This document shows, piece after piece, positions 54,349 through 63,374 of a stretch of DNA of 64,000 nucleotides (the stretch's first letter is position 1; every line of letters starts with the position of its first letter). Source of the DNA: Bradyrhizobium sp. PSBB068. GTDB taxonomy: Bacteria > Pseudomonadota > Alphaproteobacteria > Rhizobiales > Xanthobacteraceae. The notes beneath the pieces were generated by a model. It did no database searches. It saw only the letters and a list, made by a program, of their open reading frames with translations, and had not been told where the DNA came from. The translations under genes were made by a program, and so were the position numbers. Location of the stretch: NCBI GenBank assembly GCA_016839165.1, contig CP069300.1, forward strand, positions 4,340,001-4,404,000, written 5' to 3'.

Positions 54349-55146
54349 TCAGGCGCGGCCTGACTGGTCCATGGACGACGCATCTGCAGCATCGTCTCGC
54401 GCACGCGGTATCGGATCGAACAGCGAGAACAGCAGCAGCCCGGCGAGGAAGCCGCCGATATGCGCCTGCCAGGCGACGCTCGCCTCCTCGCCGCCGAGCG
54501 ACAACGAGGTGGCGCCGAACAGGATATTGACGCCAAACCAGATCGCCAGGAAGGCGAGCACCCGTCCGTTGCGCAGCGCCCGCCACAGCGACAGCGCCGG
54601 CACTTTGGCGGCTGCCTCGGCATCGCCCCGACTGAACGACAGGAAGCTGCCCTTCACGAAGGCGAAACGGATTGCCGCCGCCATCGTCCCCGACACCGAC
54701 GCCGATGCGCCGATCATCGGCGCGATCGCGTGCTCGTGGGTCAACAGATGCGCGAGCGCGCCTGCGGCCGCCGTCACCGCCATGAAGACGAAGAAGCGCA
54801 CCGCGCCGAAGCGCCGCGCCAGCGCGCTGCCGAATGGCAACAGCCACAACACGTTGAAGCCGATATGGGTGAGGTTGGCGTGCAGCAGCGAATAGGTGAC
54901 GAAGGTCCAGACCTTGGCGCCGTCCCCGCCCGGGAAGGTGATGTCGAGCAGCGTCGAATCGTAGCGCTTCGGGATGAAGCCGAAGACGTCGACGGTCCAG
55001 TTCTCCAGCTCCGGCGGCAGCAATACCCGCAGATGGATCACCGCGATCAGGAGGATGTAGGCGGTGAGCGCCCGCGGCAAGGTCAGGATCGGCTCGCGCG
55101 GCGCCTCCGGCGGCGGCGCGAGCGGGGATTCGGGATAGGAGTCCAA
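54349..55146 (-). CDS. Rhomboid-family intramembrane protease
   Basis: A 265-residue membrane protein with six or more helices. The presumed catalytic Ser is in GASASVSG (Ser148) and the His in AWQAHIGGFLAG (His229), with THIGFNVLWLLPFG as the second conserved region. Rhomboids cut substrates inside the membrane. An N-terminal Pro-rich leader precedes the first helix. The spacing and motif fit, but the GASxxxSG form is a slight variant of GxSG. Confidence 0.88.
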   Translation of the reverse strand: MDSYPESPLAPPPEAPREPILTLPRALTAYILLIAVIHLRVLLPPELENWTVDVFGFIPKRYDSTLLDITFPGGDGAKVWTFVTYSLLHANLTHIGFNVLWLLPFGSALARRFGAVRFFVFMAVTAAAGALAHLLTHEHAIAPMIGASASVSGTMAAAIRFAFVKGSFLSFSRGDAEAAAKVPALSLWRALRNGRVLAFLAIWFGVNILFGATSLSLGGEEASVAWQAHIGGFLAGLLLFSLFDPIPRARDDAADASSMDQSGRA

Positions 55147-55258
55147 GGGGTCGGCGACCTCGAAAGCGGCTGTGGATCAGAGATAGGCGGCTTTCACACC
55201 CCTGTGCAAGTGCACAATCCCGAAATCGGACACCGGGTGTCGCTCGGCACCGGAATCG

Positions 55259-55297
55259 AGAAAAAAGAAAAGGGAGGGCGCTGAGAACACCCTCCCT
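55259..55297 (-). terminator. Terminator on the minus strand with no coding gene upstream
   Basis: AGGGAGGG (minus view of 55290-55297) pairs with CCCTCCCT (55271-55278) around an 11-base loop, and is followed on the minus strand by TTTCTTTTTT. It lies 113 bp before the rhomboid start codon, so either it ends a small RNA transcribed leftwards from about 55500 or it attenuates the rhomboid leader. Confidence 0.75.
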
Positions 55298-55471
55298 GAT
55301 CGGTTGGCCTTCGCGTGCCCCGAGAGGATCGGGAGAACATCCCCACCCCTCCCCGCACGGCGACCAAACTGTTTGACGCCACCTGTGTACCAACCACGCC
55401 GGCGCTTGGGGCAGCCGGCGAACGGGAACGCACGGACCCTATGCGGGCCGCCCGCCGACGCCAAGGACATA
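55298..55471 (-). ncRNA. Candidate small RNA upstream of rhomboid
   Basis: From the CtrA-type box near 55472 to the terminator at 55259-55297 there is a stretch on the minus strand with no coding frame of merit but with several GC-rich inverted repeats (GCCGGCTGCCCCAAGCGCCGGC, GGGGAG...CTCCCC-type arms) and a strong terminator at its end. This architecture suits a structured RNA of about 200 nt. I do not recognise 6S, SRP, tmRNA or RNase P features. Boundaries are approximate. Confidence 0.4.
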
Positions 55472-55488
55472 GTTAAATTTACGTTAAC
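55472..55488. promoter_or_regulatory. Symmetrical CtrA-type box
   Basis: GTTAAATTTACGTTAAC contains TTAA-N7-TTAAC on both strands. It is 148 bp from the PAS_5 start codon and at the 5' side of the candidate leftward RNA. Confidence 0.55.
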
Positions 55489-55635
55489 AACACAAAGCTG
55501 CCTATAAGACGCCCAAACCACGGCCGCGGCATGGACGCTGCACAGCCTTCCCTGCACAACAGACAAGGGAAGGCTTCTGAGCAAAACCGGGACAGATGTG
55601 TCCCGCCGAGACAGGTGCCGGGCAAGGTTCTTTAG

Positions 55636-56190
55636 ATGAAACACAGCTCCAGCCGCGAATTCTTCGCCTATTGGAATGCGAAGCGCGGCACCGCGCGTGC
55701 ACCCGACCGGAGCGAGTTCGAGCCGTCCGCGGTGCGCGAGCTGCTGTCCGACATCTTCGTGCTGTCCTATGACGGCGAAACCCGCTTCCCGTTCCGCGTC
55801 GCCGGCACCCGCATCTCCGCCCTGCTCGGCTGCGACCTGAAGAACCGCAGCTTTTCCGCCCTGTTCACCGACGAAAGCCGCGGCGAGATCGAAGAGATCA
55901 TCACCTGCGTGGTCGAAGAGACCCTGCCGGCCATCGCCGGCATCAGCGCCACCGCCGAGACCGGATCCAAGGCGCACCTTGAATTGCTGCTGCTGCCCTT
56001 CACCGCCCGCGTCCACATGCCGGCGAGCCTCACCGGCCTGCTCGCCCCGTTCGAGGACGACGTCACCAGGCTCCACGACCTGGTCCTGACCTCGTGGCGT
56101 TACCTGCATCCCCAGGAGCGATTCGTGCCGCGGACCTTGCGCAAGCTCGCGATCGCGCGCGGCCTGATGGTCTACGAAGGGCTGCGCTAG
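55636..56190 (+). CDS. PAS_5 (MopJ-like) single-PAS protein
   Basis: A 184-residue soluble protein. It has the alphaproteobacterial PAS_5 layout: REFFAYWNAKRGTARAPDR at the start, RVAGTRISALLGCDLKNRSF in the core, and LELLLLPFTARVHMPASLTGLL, ending with a helix. The best known relative is Caulobacter MopJ, a pole-localised PAS protein that acts on the CtrA circuitry. A CtrA-type box upstream fits this. Direct function in this organism is inference. Confidence 0.75.
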   Translation: MKHSSSREFFAYWNAKRGTARAPDRSEFEPSAVRELLSDIFVLSYDGETRFPFRVAGTRISALLGCDLKNRSFSALFTDESRGEIEEIITCVVEETLPAIAGISATAETGSKAHLELLLLPFTARVHMPASLTGLLAPFEDDVTRLHDLVLTSWRYLHPQERFVPRTLRKLAIARGLMVYEGLR

Positions 56191-56319
56191 CCCCCGACTC
56201 CGGTTTGGCGACGCGATGGAAGGCACCGGTCGCTTGCACCGCAGGCCGTGGAACTCTATTAGCTGGTTCGCCGCCATGGCGGGATTGACCCGCTTATTGC
56301 AGCCGCGGCGGGGCTCGGC

Positions 56320-58053
56320 ATGTTTCGAAATTCGATCAGGCAGAAGATCGTCGGCATCGCCACGGGACTCATCATCCTCGCGGTGATCACCTCGCTGCTC
56401 TCCATGGTGATGGCGAGCCAGGTCGGCCACCTCCTCGATGAACTCACCAATCGCTACATCCCCGCCTACGGCCATCTCGCCCGCGTCAACATCCGCGCAC
56501 TGGAGCGGTCGCTGGCGATGCGCCGGATGATGATGGCGAAGATGCAGCCGCCGGGCGAAGACGCAGGCTACGATGCGGCGCGCAAGACTTTCGACGAAGT
56601 CGAGCCGCTGATCAAGCGCGAGGCCGACGCCGCGCGCGTGCTGATCGCCTCGATCATCGCCGATCCCTCGACGCCCTCAGACAATGCCGCGCTCGGACGG
56701 CTCGACGACCGCATCGACAACGCCGTCAACGACCTCTTGATGCGCCTGAACGCCGAGAACAAGACGCTGCTCGGCCAGCTCGACAGCAAGGATTTCGCGG
56801 CCGCGCGACAGACCACGCTCCGCGCCGACGCCCTGCGCGACGAATTCAACACCAGGATCGAAGGCATCCGTGCCGACATGCTGGCGCAGGTCGGCTCGGC
56901 CGCGGCGAAGGTGACCGGCGCGCAGCAGCGGGCGATCATCATCTCCGGCGTCGTCACCGCCATCGCCGCGATCCTCGGCTTCGTATTCGCGATGCTGGTC
57001 GGCAGCGGCATCACGCGCCCGGTGATGCGCCTCCTGGAGGGCACCCGCGAGGTCGAGGCCGGCCGCCTCGACGGCAGCATCGCCATCACGACCCAGGACG
57101 AGATCGGCCAGCTGTCGGCCGCCTTCAACCGCATGATCGAGACGCTGCGTCACAACCAGCGTATCCGCGAGACATTCGGCCGCTACATCAATCCGCGGAT
57201 CGCCGAGGGCCTGCTCGAGCAGCCGGCAATCGCCGCAACCGAAGGACAGCGCCGCATCATGACGGTGATGTTCTGCGACATGAAGGGCTTCACCAGCCTG
57301 AGCGAAGGCGTGACGCCGCGCGGCCTGGTCAAGATCATGAACCTCTATTTGTCGACGATGTCGGCGCCGGTCCACACCCATCGCGGCATCATCGACAAGT
57401 ATATCGGCGACGCCATCATGGCCTATTGGGGGGCGCCCTTCGTCGAGGAGGCCGAGCAGACCCATCTGGCTGCGCTTGCCGCCATCGACATGATCGGCCA
57501 GGTCAACCAGCTCCGCAAGGATCTGCCCGAGCTGCTCGGCGTGCGCGCGATCCCGGCCGACTGCGACATCCGGATCGGCATCGCCACCGGCGAAGCGCTG
57601 GTCGGCAGCATCGGCTCCGAATTCATGATGAGCTACACGGTGCTCGGCGATACCGTGAACCTCGCCTCGCGGCTGGAAGGCGCCAACAAGTTCTACGGCA
57701 GCCGCAGCCTGATCTCGGAGGCCACCGCCGCGGCCTGCGCCTCGACCATCGAGCTGCGCGAGATCGACCGCCTCGTCGCCGTCGGCCAGACCCAGCCGGT
57801 CGCCGTGTTCGAGATCATCGGCAAGAAGGATGAGTTGACGCCGGCGCAGACCGACCTGCGGCAGCGCTACGCCGACGGTCTCGCCGCCTATCGCGAGCGC
57901 CGCTGGGACGACGCGGCGCGCGCGTTCGATGCCGCGCTGGCTGCCGTACCGGGCGACGGACCGTCGATCACACTGAAGGCGCGGGTTGAACGCTTCCGGC
58001 GCGATCCGCCGGCTGCCGATTGGGACGGTGCGTGGCACCTGGAGTCCAAGTAG
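56320..58053 (+). CDS. Membrane class III adenylate/guanylate cyclase with HAMP
   Basis: A 577-residue protein with two transmembrane helices (about 8-33 and 204-228) that flank a periplasmic four-helix sensor. A HAMP domain (about 229-281) leads to the class III catalytic domain: metal Asp320 in FCDMKGFT, Asp364 in KYIGDAIMAYWGAP, and VLGDTVNLASRLE for the transition-state/substrate region. A TPR-like tail (YADGLAAYRERRWDDAARAF) follows. It probably makes cAMP in response to an external signal. Confidence 0.93.
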   Translation: MFRNSIRQKIVGIATGLIILAVITSLLSMVMASQVGHLLDELTNRYIPAYGHLARVNIRALERSLAMRRMMMAKMQPPGEDAGYDAARKTFDEVEPLIKREADAARVLIASIIADPSTPSDNAALGRLDDRIDNAVNDLLMRLNAENKTLLGQLDSKDFAAARQTTLRADALRDEFNTRIEGIRADMLAQVGSAAAKVTGAQQRAIIISGVVTAIAAILGFVFAMLVGSGITRPVMRLLEGTREVEAGRLDGSIAITTQDEIGQLSAAFNRMIETLRHNQRIRETFGRYINPRIAEGLLEQPAIAATEGQRRIMTVMFCDMKGFTSLSEGVTPRGLVKIMNLYLSTMSAPVHTHRGIIDKYIGDAIMAYWGAPFVEEAEQTHLAALAAIDMIGQVNQLRKDLPELLGVRAIPADCDIRIGIATGEALVGSIGSEFMMSYTVLGDTVNLASRLEGANKFYGSRSLISEATAAACASTIELREIDRLVAVGQTQPVAVFEIIGKKDELTPAQTDLRQRYADGLAAYRERRWDDAARAFDAALAAVPGDGPSITLKARVERFRRDPPAADWDGAWHLESK

Positions 58054-58102
58054 AGCGGCTCGCCGGCGTCAGATCGCGCCGTCGCATATCCTGCACATCA
58101 CC

Positions 58103-58540
58103 ATGCACGAGACCATCATGCCTGAACTGATCAATCTTGGCGCCCTACAATTGAAGTTCCTGCACAGCAAGGAGACGACCGGCGGCAGCATCGACCTGTT
58201 CGAGATGACGTTGCAGCCGAACGCGCGGATGCCGATCCCGCATTATCATGAGAGCTGGGACGAGACGATCTACGGGCTGTCGGGCGTCTCGACCTGGCGG
58301 CTCGACGGCGAGGACATCGAGCTCGGCACCGGCGAGATGGTGTTCATCAAGCGCGGCATCGTGCACCGCTTCACCAACCGCTCGAACGGTCCCGCGACTT
58401 GTCTCTGCATGCTGAGCCCCGGCGCGCTCGGTCCGCAATACTTCAGGGAGATGGCAGCGCTGCTGACCGGCGGCGCGCCCGATCCCGCGAAGATGAAGGA
58501 AACCATGCTGCGTTACGGACTGGTGCCCGTGGCGCCTTGA
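58103..58540 (+). CDS. Cupin-domain protein
   Basis: The 145-residue product has a single cupin barrel: motif 1 PHYHESWDETIYGLSG, motif 2 GIVHRFTNRSNGPA. Two His of motif 1, a Glu and the His of motif 2 are likely metal ligands. It follows the cyclase stop by 49 bp. Start at 58103 (MHETIMPEL) or five codons later. Substrate unknown. Confidence 0.85.
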   Translation: MHETIMPELINLGALQLKFLHSKETTGGSIDLFEMTLQPNARMPIPHYHESWDETIYGLSGVSTWRLDGEDIELGTGEMVFIKRGIVHRFTNRSNGPATCLCMLSPGALGPQYFREMAALLTGGAPDPAKMKETMLRYGLVPVAP

Positions 58541-58783
58541 ACTCTCGGCGAGGTCCGTTTGCATCATCAATTGTCCTTGTCCCTGCACGTCAGATTCTAA
58601 CACCGAAGTTAGTTTCGGTTCCGTCGTCGGATCGCGGACCAGCCCGCACGCAAATGCAACGTCCGGAAGCGACAGTGCGATTGCCGCATCGACAGATATT
58701 TTTCAGAACGCGAGGAATGCCTGCTGCGATCGGGAGTTAGTGCTTCAGATCAATGACTGTTCACGTCGAATCGGGAGGTGCGC

Positions 58784-59395
58784 ATGATCAAGTCACCGGC
58801 GAAGCTCGCAATGCTTGCGGCATTTCTGACAGCGCCGATCATCATGTTGCCACAGCAGACTGCCCGCGCTGCCGGCGGCGGTGGTGGCGGCGGAGGAGCA
58901 GGCGGCGGTGAACTCTACGGCTCGAGCTACAGCACTCCTGCGCCGTCGTATCCCCAGGAGAAGGGCAGACGGACCACGCACAGGGTGAAGAAACCGGCCA
59001 AGCAATCCAGCTTCGACGATCCGGCATTCCGTGACGGCTATCGCGCTGCCTATGCAACGATCTACGAGCAGAACGACTATGCCGCCGCGATCGCGCAGTT
59101 GCACGCGCTCGGCAACGATGATCATCCGAACGTCGCCAACCTGATCGGCTACTCCTATCGCAAGCTCGGCGACTACAAGCAGTCGCAGGTCTGGTACGAG
59201 CGTGCGCTGAGGGCCGATCCGAACCACGTGCTGACGTGGAACTACTACGGCCTGTGGCAGATCGAGCAGGGCAACCGCGATGCCGCCCAATATCATCTGA
59301 GCCGGATTGCCGAAATCTGCGGCACAACGTGCGACGAATATCGCTCGCTGGCCGCGGCGCTCGAGAAACCGCCAGGGACAAGTCTCGTCTACTGA
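58784..59395 (+). CDS. Exported TPR protein (paralog B)
   Basis: A 203-residue protein with signal peptide (MIKSPAKLAMLAAFLTAPIIM) and a glycine run (GGGGGGGGAGGG). TPR-like repeats follow: YRAAYATIYEQNDYAAAIAQL, NLIGYSYRKLGDYKQSQVWY, WNYYGLWQIEQGNRDAAQYH, ending EKPPGTSLVY. GGGAGG precedes the ATG at 58784. It closely resembles the 13311-13862 product but carries a Cys pair (ICGTTCDEY) that paralog A lacks (LAGTNSDEY). Confidence 0.82.
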   Translation: MIKSPAKLAMLAAFLTAPIIMLPQQTARAAGGGGGGGGAGGGELYGSSYSTPAPSYPQEKGRRTTHRVKKPAKQSSFDDPAFRDGYRAAYATIYEQNDYAAAIAQLHALGNDDHPNVANLIGYSYRKLGDYKQSQVWYERALRADPNHVLTWNYYGLWQIEQGNRDAAQYHLSRIAEICGTTCDEYRSLAAALEKPPGTSLVY

Positions 59396-59444
59396 ACAAG
59401 CCGCGCCTTCCTGCGCGAGAGCGATATACGCGGATAGGTCAGTC

Positions 59445-59807
59445 GTGGATGCCGCTGGTCCCCATTCAGACCGGCGCGACGCGGAGCAGCTCGGCGTCGC
59501 GCTCTCCCCCGGTGTCGACGAGATCTCGCTGGCGCTGGTCGTGGACGGCTGGTCGCGAACCTGTCGCTCGCACGCCGCGACGTTCTCCGCCACCGGCGGC
59601 GCGGTGACGAGCCGCAGCGGCCTGCGCATCTATCCGCAAACCGTGGCGACCAGCTGGCCCGCGGGCCGCCTGCTACCGGCAGTCGGCACCACGCCCGCGC
59701 ATGCGCTCGACCAGACGCTTGCCGGGATCGAGGCGCGCGATGGCTCGGGCACAGCGGATTTGGTCGCCGTGCAGCTCGAATATCCGCGGGGCCAAGCCGT
59801 GCGCTGA
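59445..59807 (+). pseudogene. Possible fragment of a DJ-1/AraC (GlxA-like) regulator
   Basis: A 120-codon frame from a GTG reads DEISLALVVDGW, GAVTSRSGLRIYPQTVA and ALDQTLAGIEARDGSGTADLVAVQLEYPRG. These pieces resemble the C-terminal part of the DJ-1/PfpI domain of GlxA-type AraC regulators, but no start of the domain and no HTH follow. It may be a truncated remnant. No ribosome site is evident, and I cannot exclude a genuine small gene. Confidence 0.35.
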
Positions 59808-59908
59808 AAAATGCCGCTCCAATCGCATTTGATAGTCTGCTATCCCCATTGTCATCTCTTTGTCATGAATTGTGCAGACAGGTTCAGCGGTACAGTTCGG
59901 GGACACGC

Positions 59909-62266
59909 ATGGACTATTTCAAACGCTTCAACTTTCTGTTCGCCGCGCCGGTTTTCGAGTCCGACGACCTCGAAGGCATCCGCTTCAACCAGATCGTCAC
60001 TGAGATCGAGCGCTCCGGCTTCGAGGTGGTGCGCGCCCGCAAGCTGGAAGACGCCGAGATCGCGGTGCAGACCGATGCCGCGATCGGCTGCATGGTGGTC
60101 GACTGGGGCAAGAAGGGCCTCGAGGGCAAGACCGCGGCCCTGATCAATCTGATGCGCCGCCGCGGCCTCGACTTCCCGATCCTGCTCCTGATCCGCCGCA
60201 AGCGCTTCGAGGACCTACCGGTCGAGGTGCTGGACTTCATCGACGGCTATGTGTTCCTGTCGGAGGAGACCCCGTCCTTCATCGCCAAGAACCTGATCTC
60301 CAGGCTGAAGCAATATGCCGAGAACCTGAAGACGCCGTTCTTCGGCGCGCTGGTCGACTATGCCGAGGAAGGCAACCAGCTCTGGACCTGCCCGGGCCAC
60401 AATGGCGGCGTGTTCTACAGCCGCAGCCCGATCGGGCGGGTGTTCGTCGAGCATCTCGGCGAAGCCGTGTTCCGCGACGACCTCGACAATTCCGTGCTCG
60501 ACCTCGGCGACCTCCTCACCCATGAGGGGCCGGCGCTGAAGGCGCAGAAGGAAGCGGCGCGGATCTTCGGCGCCGAAAAGACCTATTTCGTGCTCAACGG
60601 CACCTCGACCTCCAACAAGGTCGCACTCGGCTCGCTGGTCACCGACGGCGACCTCGTGCTGTTCGACCGCAACAACCACAAGGCAGCGCATCACGGCGCG
60701 CTGCTGCTCGGCGGCGGCATCCCGGTCTATGTGCCGACGGTACGCAACGCCTGGGGCCTGATCGGTCCGATGCGCTGGGATCTGCTCGACGAGGGCACGC
60801 TGCGCGACCACATCCGCAAGCATCCGCTGGTCAAGGACGAGAACGCCTGGAAGAAGGAGCGCCCGTTCCGCGTCGCCGTGGTCGAGCAGTGCACCTATGA
60901 CGGCACCATCCACTCCGCCGAGATGATCCTGAAGCGGATCGGCCACCTCTGCGACTACATCCTGTTCGACGAGGCCTGGGCCGGCTTCATGAAATTCCAC
61001 CCGATCTATGCCGGGCGGTTCGCGATGGGGCTCGCCAATCTCGGCCCCGAGGCGCCCGGCATCATTGCCACCCAATCGACCCACAAGCAGCTCGCGAGCT
61101 TCTCGCAGGCCTCACAGATCCATATCCGCGACCGCCACATCAAGGGCCAGAAGCGCCGGGTCGAGCACCGCCGCTTCAACGAAAGCTTCATGCAGCACGC
61201 CTCGACCTCGCCGTTCTATCCGATCTTCGCCTCGCTCGATGTCGGCGCGCAGATGATGAAGGGCCGCTCCGGCGAAGTGTTGTGGGACGACACGATCCGG
61301 CTCGGCATCGAGCTGCGCAAGAAGATCCGCGCGGTGAAGCGCGAGTTCGAGGAAAAGGAGACGCGCCCCGAGCGGCGCTGGTTCTTCGAGCCGTTCGTGC
61401 CCGACCGCGTGATGATCCCTGATGCCGCCCGCGAGAACGGCGTGCACAATGTCGCCTGGGAGACCATCTCGACCGACCAGCTCGCGACCACGCCATCCTA
61501 CTGGCAGCTCAATCCCGGCGAGACCTGGCACGGCTTCCCCGAGCTGACGGCCGGCTTTGCCATGACCGACCCGAACAAGCTCACCTTGCTGACGCCGGGC
61601 TTCGACCATGCCACCGGCGCCTATGCCGATCACGGCATCCCCGCGCCGGTCGTGGCGCAGTATCTGCGCGAGAACCAGATCGTCGCCGAGAAGAACGACC
61701 TCAACTCCCTGCTCTTCCTGCTGACGCCCGGCGTCGAGGCCAGCAAGGCCGGCACGCTGGTCTCCGGGCTCGTCGCCTTCAAGAAGCTGCACGACGACAA
61801 CGCGCTGATCGAGGACGTCATCCCGGAATTCTTCCGCCGCCGCCCGCAACGCTACACCGGCGTGCGGCTGCGCGATCTCTGCGGCGACATGCACCGCTTC
61901 TTCCGCGACGGCGGCGTCAGCACGCTGCAGGCCAGGCAATTCCTGCCCGAGCACCTGCCCGAGATCGCGATGTCGCCGCGCCAGGCGGCGCAATATTTGA
62001 TCCGCAACGACGTCGATTATCTGCCGATCGACCAGATCTTCGGCCGCGTCGCCGCGACGCCGTTCGTGGTCTACCCGCCCGGCATCGCCACCATCGTGCC
62101 CGGCGAGCGGCTGTCGGAACGAAGCAAGCCGATGATCGATTATCTCAAGATGTTCGAGGCGAGCTTCAACGCGTTCCCGGGCTTCGAGGTCGAGGTGCAA
62201 GGCATCTACAAGGAGATCGACGACGCCGGCCGGGTCCGCTTCTACACCTATGTCGTGTCCGAATAG
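59909..62266 (+). CDS. PLP-dependent Orn/Lys/Arg decarboxylase
   Basis: This 785-residue fold type I (AAT-superfamily) decarboxylase has an N-terminal receiver-like wing domain (about 1-140), the PLP core and a C-terminal domain. Marks: TCPGHNGGVFYSRSPIG, LNGTSTSNK (phosphate loop), FDEAWAGFMKFHP, and the PLP Lys393 in STHKQLASFSQ. It releases CO2 from arginine, lysine or ornithine, giving a polyamine precursor or acid-stress protection. The start at 59909 has GGGGACAC upstream; an upstream frame to 59849 is unconserved. Substrate specificity is not readable. Confidence 0.93.
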   Translation: MDYFKRFNFLFAAPVFESDDLEGIRFNQIVTEIERSGFEVVRARKLEDAEIAVQTDAAIGCMVVDWGKKGLEGKTAALINLMRRRGLDFPILLLIRRKRFEDLPVEVLDFIDGYVFLSEETPSFIAKNLISRLKQYAENLKTPFFGALVDYAEEGNQLWTCPGHNGGVFYSRSPIGRVFVEHLGEAVFRDDLDNSVLDLGDLLTHEGPALKAQKEAARIFGAEKTYFVLNGTSTSNKVALGSLVTDGDLVLFDRNNHKAAHHGALLLGGGIPVYVPTVRNAWGLIGPMRWDLLDEGTLRDHIRKHPLVKDENAWKKERPFRVAVVEQCTYDGTIHSAEMILKRIGHLCDYILFDEAWAGFMKFHPIYAGRFAMGLANLGPEAPGIIATQSTHKQLASFSQASQIHIRDRHIKGQKRRVEHRRFNESFMQHASTSPFYPIFASLDVGAQMMKGRSGEVLWDDTIRLGIELRKKIRAVKREFEEKETRPERRWFFEPFVPDRVMIPDAARENGVHNVAWETISTDQLATTPSYWQLNPGETWHGFPELTAGFAMTDPNKLTLLTPGFDHATGAYADHGIPAPVVAQYLRENQIVAEKNDLNSLLFLLTPGVEASKAGTLVSGLVAFKKLHDDNALIEDVIPEFFRRRPQRYTGVRLRDLCGDMHRFFRDGGVSTLQARQFLPEHLPEIAMSPRQAAQYLIRNDVDYLPIDQIFGRVAATPFVVYPPGIATIVPGERLSERSKPMIDYLKMFEASFNAFPGFEVEVQGIYKEIDDAGRVRFYTYVVSE

Positions 62267-62284
62267 GCCGGCGGACGCAGCACA

Positions 62285-63028
62285 ATGGAGAATGATCACA
62301 AGATCACCGTCCGTGCCTCGCGCGACAGCGACGTCGATGCGATGCTGTCGATCTACCGCCACCACATCCGCCACGGCATCGAGGAGAGCGTCGACGACAA
62401 CGGCACGCCAGAGCCCGACGATCTACGCGACCGCCGCAAGAATTTGCGCAACACCCGCCTGCCGCATCTGGTCGCGGTGTGCGACGGCGAGGTGGTCGGC
62501 TACGCCTATGTGGTCCAGTTCCGCAAGCGCCCGGCCTACCGCTACACGGTGAAGCATTCGATCTACATCCACCACCGCTTCATCGGCAAGGGCGTCGGCG
62601 GCCGGCTGCTGCAGGAGCTGGTCGACACCTGCGCCGCGGCCGGCTTCCGCCAGATGATCGGCTACATCGACAGCGACAACGCCGCATCGCTCGCGCTGCA
62701 CGACCGCTTCGGCTTTGCCCGTGTCGGTCACCTGCCGGGCGTCGCCTATCGTTACGGCCGCTGGTCCGACACCGTGATGGTACAACGCTCGCTCGCCGCC
62801 GGCTCGACCGCCCCGCCGCCCCCCCGCGCCGCTGTCGCGGCGGTGATGGGGGCCTTCCGCTTCCCGTCATTCCGGGGTTCGCAGAGCGAGAGCCCGGAAT
62901 CCATTTCGCCGCAATTGTGCGGCCCGACGGATTCCGGGTTCGTGCTTCGCACGCCCCGGAATGACGGCGGGGAGAAACACCACTCGCTTCAACAGCTCGG
63001 CCGTACGCGCGCCCCTACTCCAGCGTGA
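62285..63028 (+). CDS. GNAT N-acetyltransferase with repeat-derived tail
   Basis: Residues 1-about 172 are a phosphinothricin-type [26 protein letters not shown], acetyl-CoA loop [21 protein letters not shown], then [22 protein letters not shown]. From about residue 194 the frame runs through a palindromic repeat (62864-62967), giving an unrelated tail ([27 protein letters not shown]). The frame then overlaps the convergent dodecin stop by 14 bp. The gene lies 18 bp after the decarboxylase. Substrate unknown; the tail is probably of recent origin. Confidence 0.88.
   Translation: MENDHKITVRASRDSDVDAMLSIYRHHIRHGIEESVDDNGTPEPDDLRDRRKNLRNTRLPHLVAVCDGEVVGYAYVVQFRKRPAYRYTVKHSIYIHHRFIGKGVGGRLLQELVDTCAAAGFRQMIGYIDSDNAASLALHDRFGFARVGHLPGVAYRYGRWSDTVMVQRSLAAGSTAPPPPRAAVAAVMGAFRFPSFRGSQSESPESISPQLCGPTDSGFVLRTPRNDGGEKHHSLQQLGRTRAPTPA
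62864..62967. repeat. Palindromic repeat element inside the GNAT 3' end
   Basis: ccgtcattccgggg (62864-62877) is matched in reverse complement by ccccggaatgacgg (62954-62967). Inner arms also partly pair (gagcccggaatcc / ggattccgggttc). The central part is cgccgcaattgtgcggc. It is like other dispersed Bradyrhizobium palindromes. Confidence 0.75.
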
Positions 63029-63236
63029 AGCCGACCCGCAGCGTCACCTGATAATGCGCAACCTTGCCGCCCTCGATGTGGCCCCGAGTCTGCACCACCT
63101 CGAACCACTTCATTTCCCGGATCGTCTTCGACGCGCGGCTGACCGCATTCTCGATCGCCGCCTCGATGCTTTTGTCCGATGATCCGACCAGTTCGAGGAT
63201 CTTGTAGACGTGGTCCTTGTCGTGCGTCGTGGGCAT
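63015..63236 (-). CDS. Dodecin
   Basis: A 73-residue dodecin that binds flavin in a 12-subunit shell. It begins [20 protein letters not shown] and contains [20 protein letters not shown] with the flavin-contact Trp, and the ending [23 protein letters not shown] lies before the ATG at 63236, which decides the start. It is divergent from the HdeD-like gene; a FixK/FNR box lies between. Confidence 0.93.
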   Translation of the reverse strand: MPTTHDKDHVYKILELVGSSDKSIEAAIENAVSRASKTIREMKWFEVVQTRGHIEGGKVAHYQVTLRVGFTLE

Positions 63237-63349
63237 GTCGACCTCCTCTGTAGATGCGCGATCCGGACAATCTGTAGTCCGATCTGGACAGTTTGTCGTC
63301 TGATGCAAACCGGCTGTCGCCGAACCAATGCTGCGCGGCAACACGCCGG

Positions 63350-63363
63350 TTGATTTGAATCAA
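63350..63363. promoter_or_regulatory. FixK/FNR-type box
   Basis: TTGATTTGAATCAA is a perfect TTGAT-N4-ATCAA palindrome, the consensus for FixK2/FNR binding. It is about 113 bp from each of the divergent start codons (dodecin 63236 and HdeD-like 63476). Confidence 0.6.
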
Positions 63364-63374
63364 CGTGTCGCGGC

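Noticed and set aside
55298..55471. 6S, SRP, tmRNA or RNase P RNA
   Set aside because: None of the conserved sequence marks of these RNAs (for example GGAAGGAAGCAG of SRP RNA) is present.
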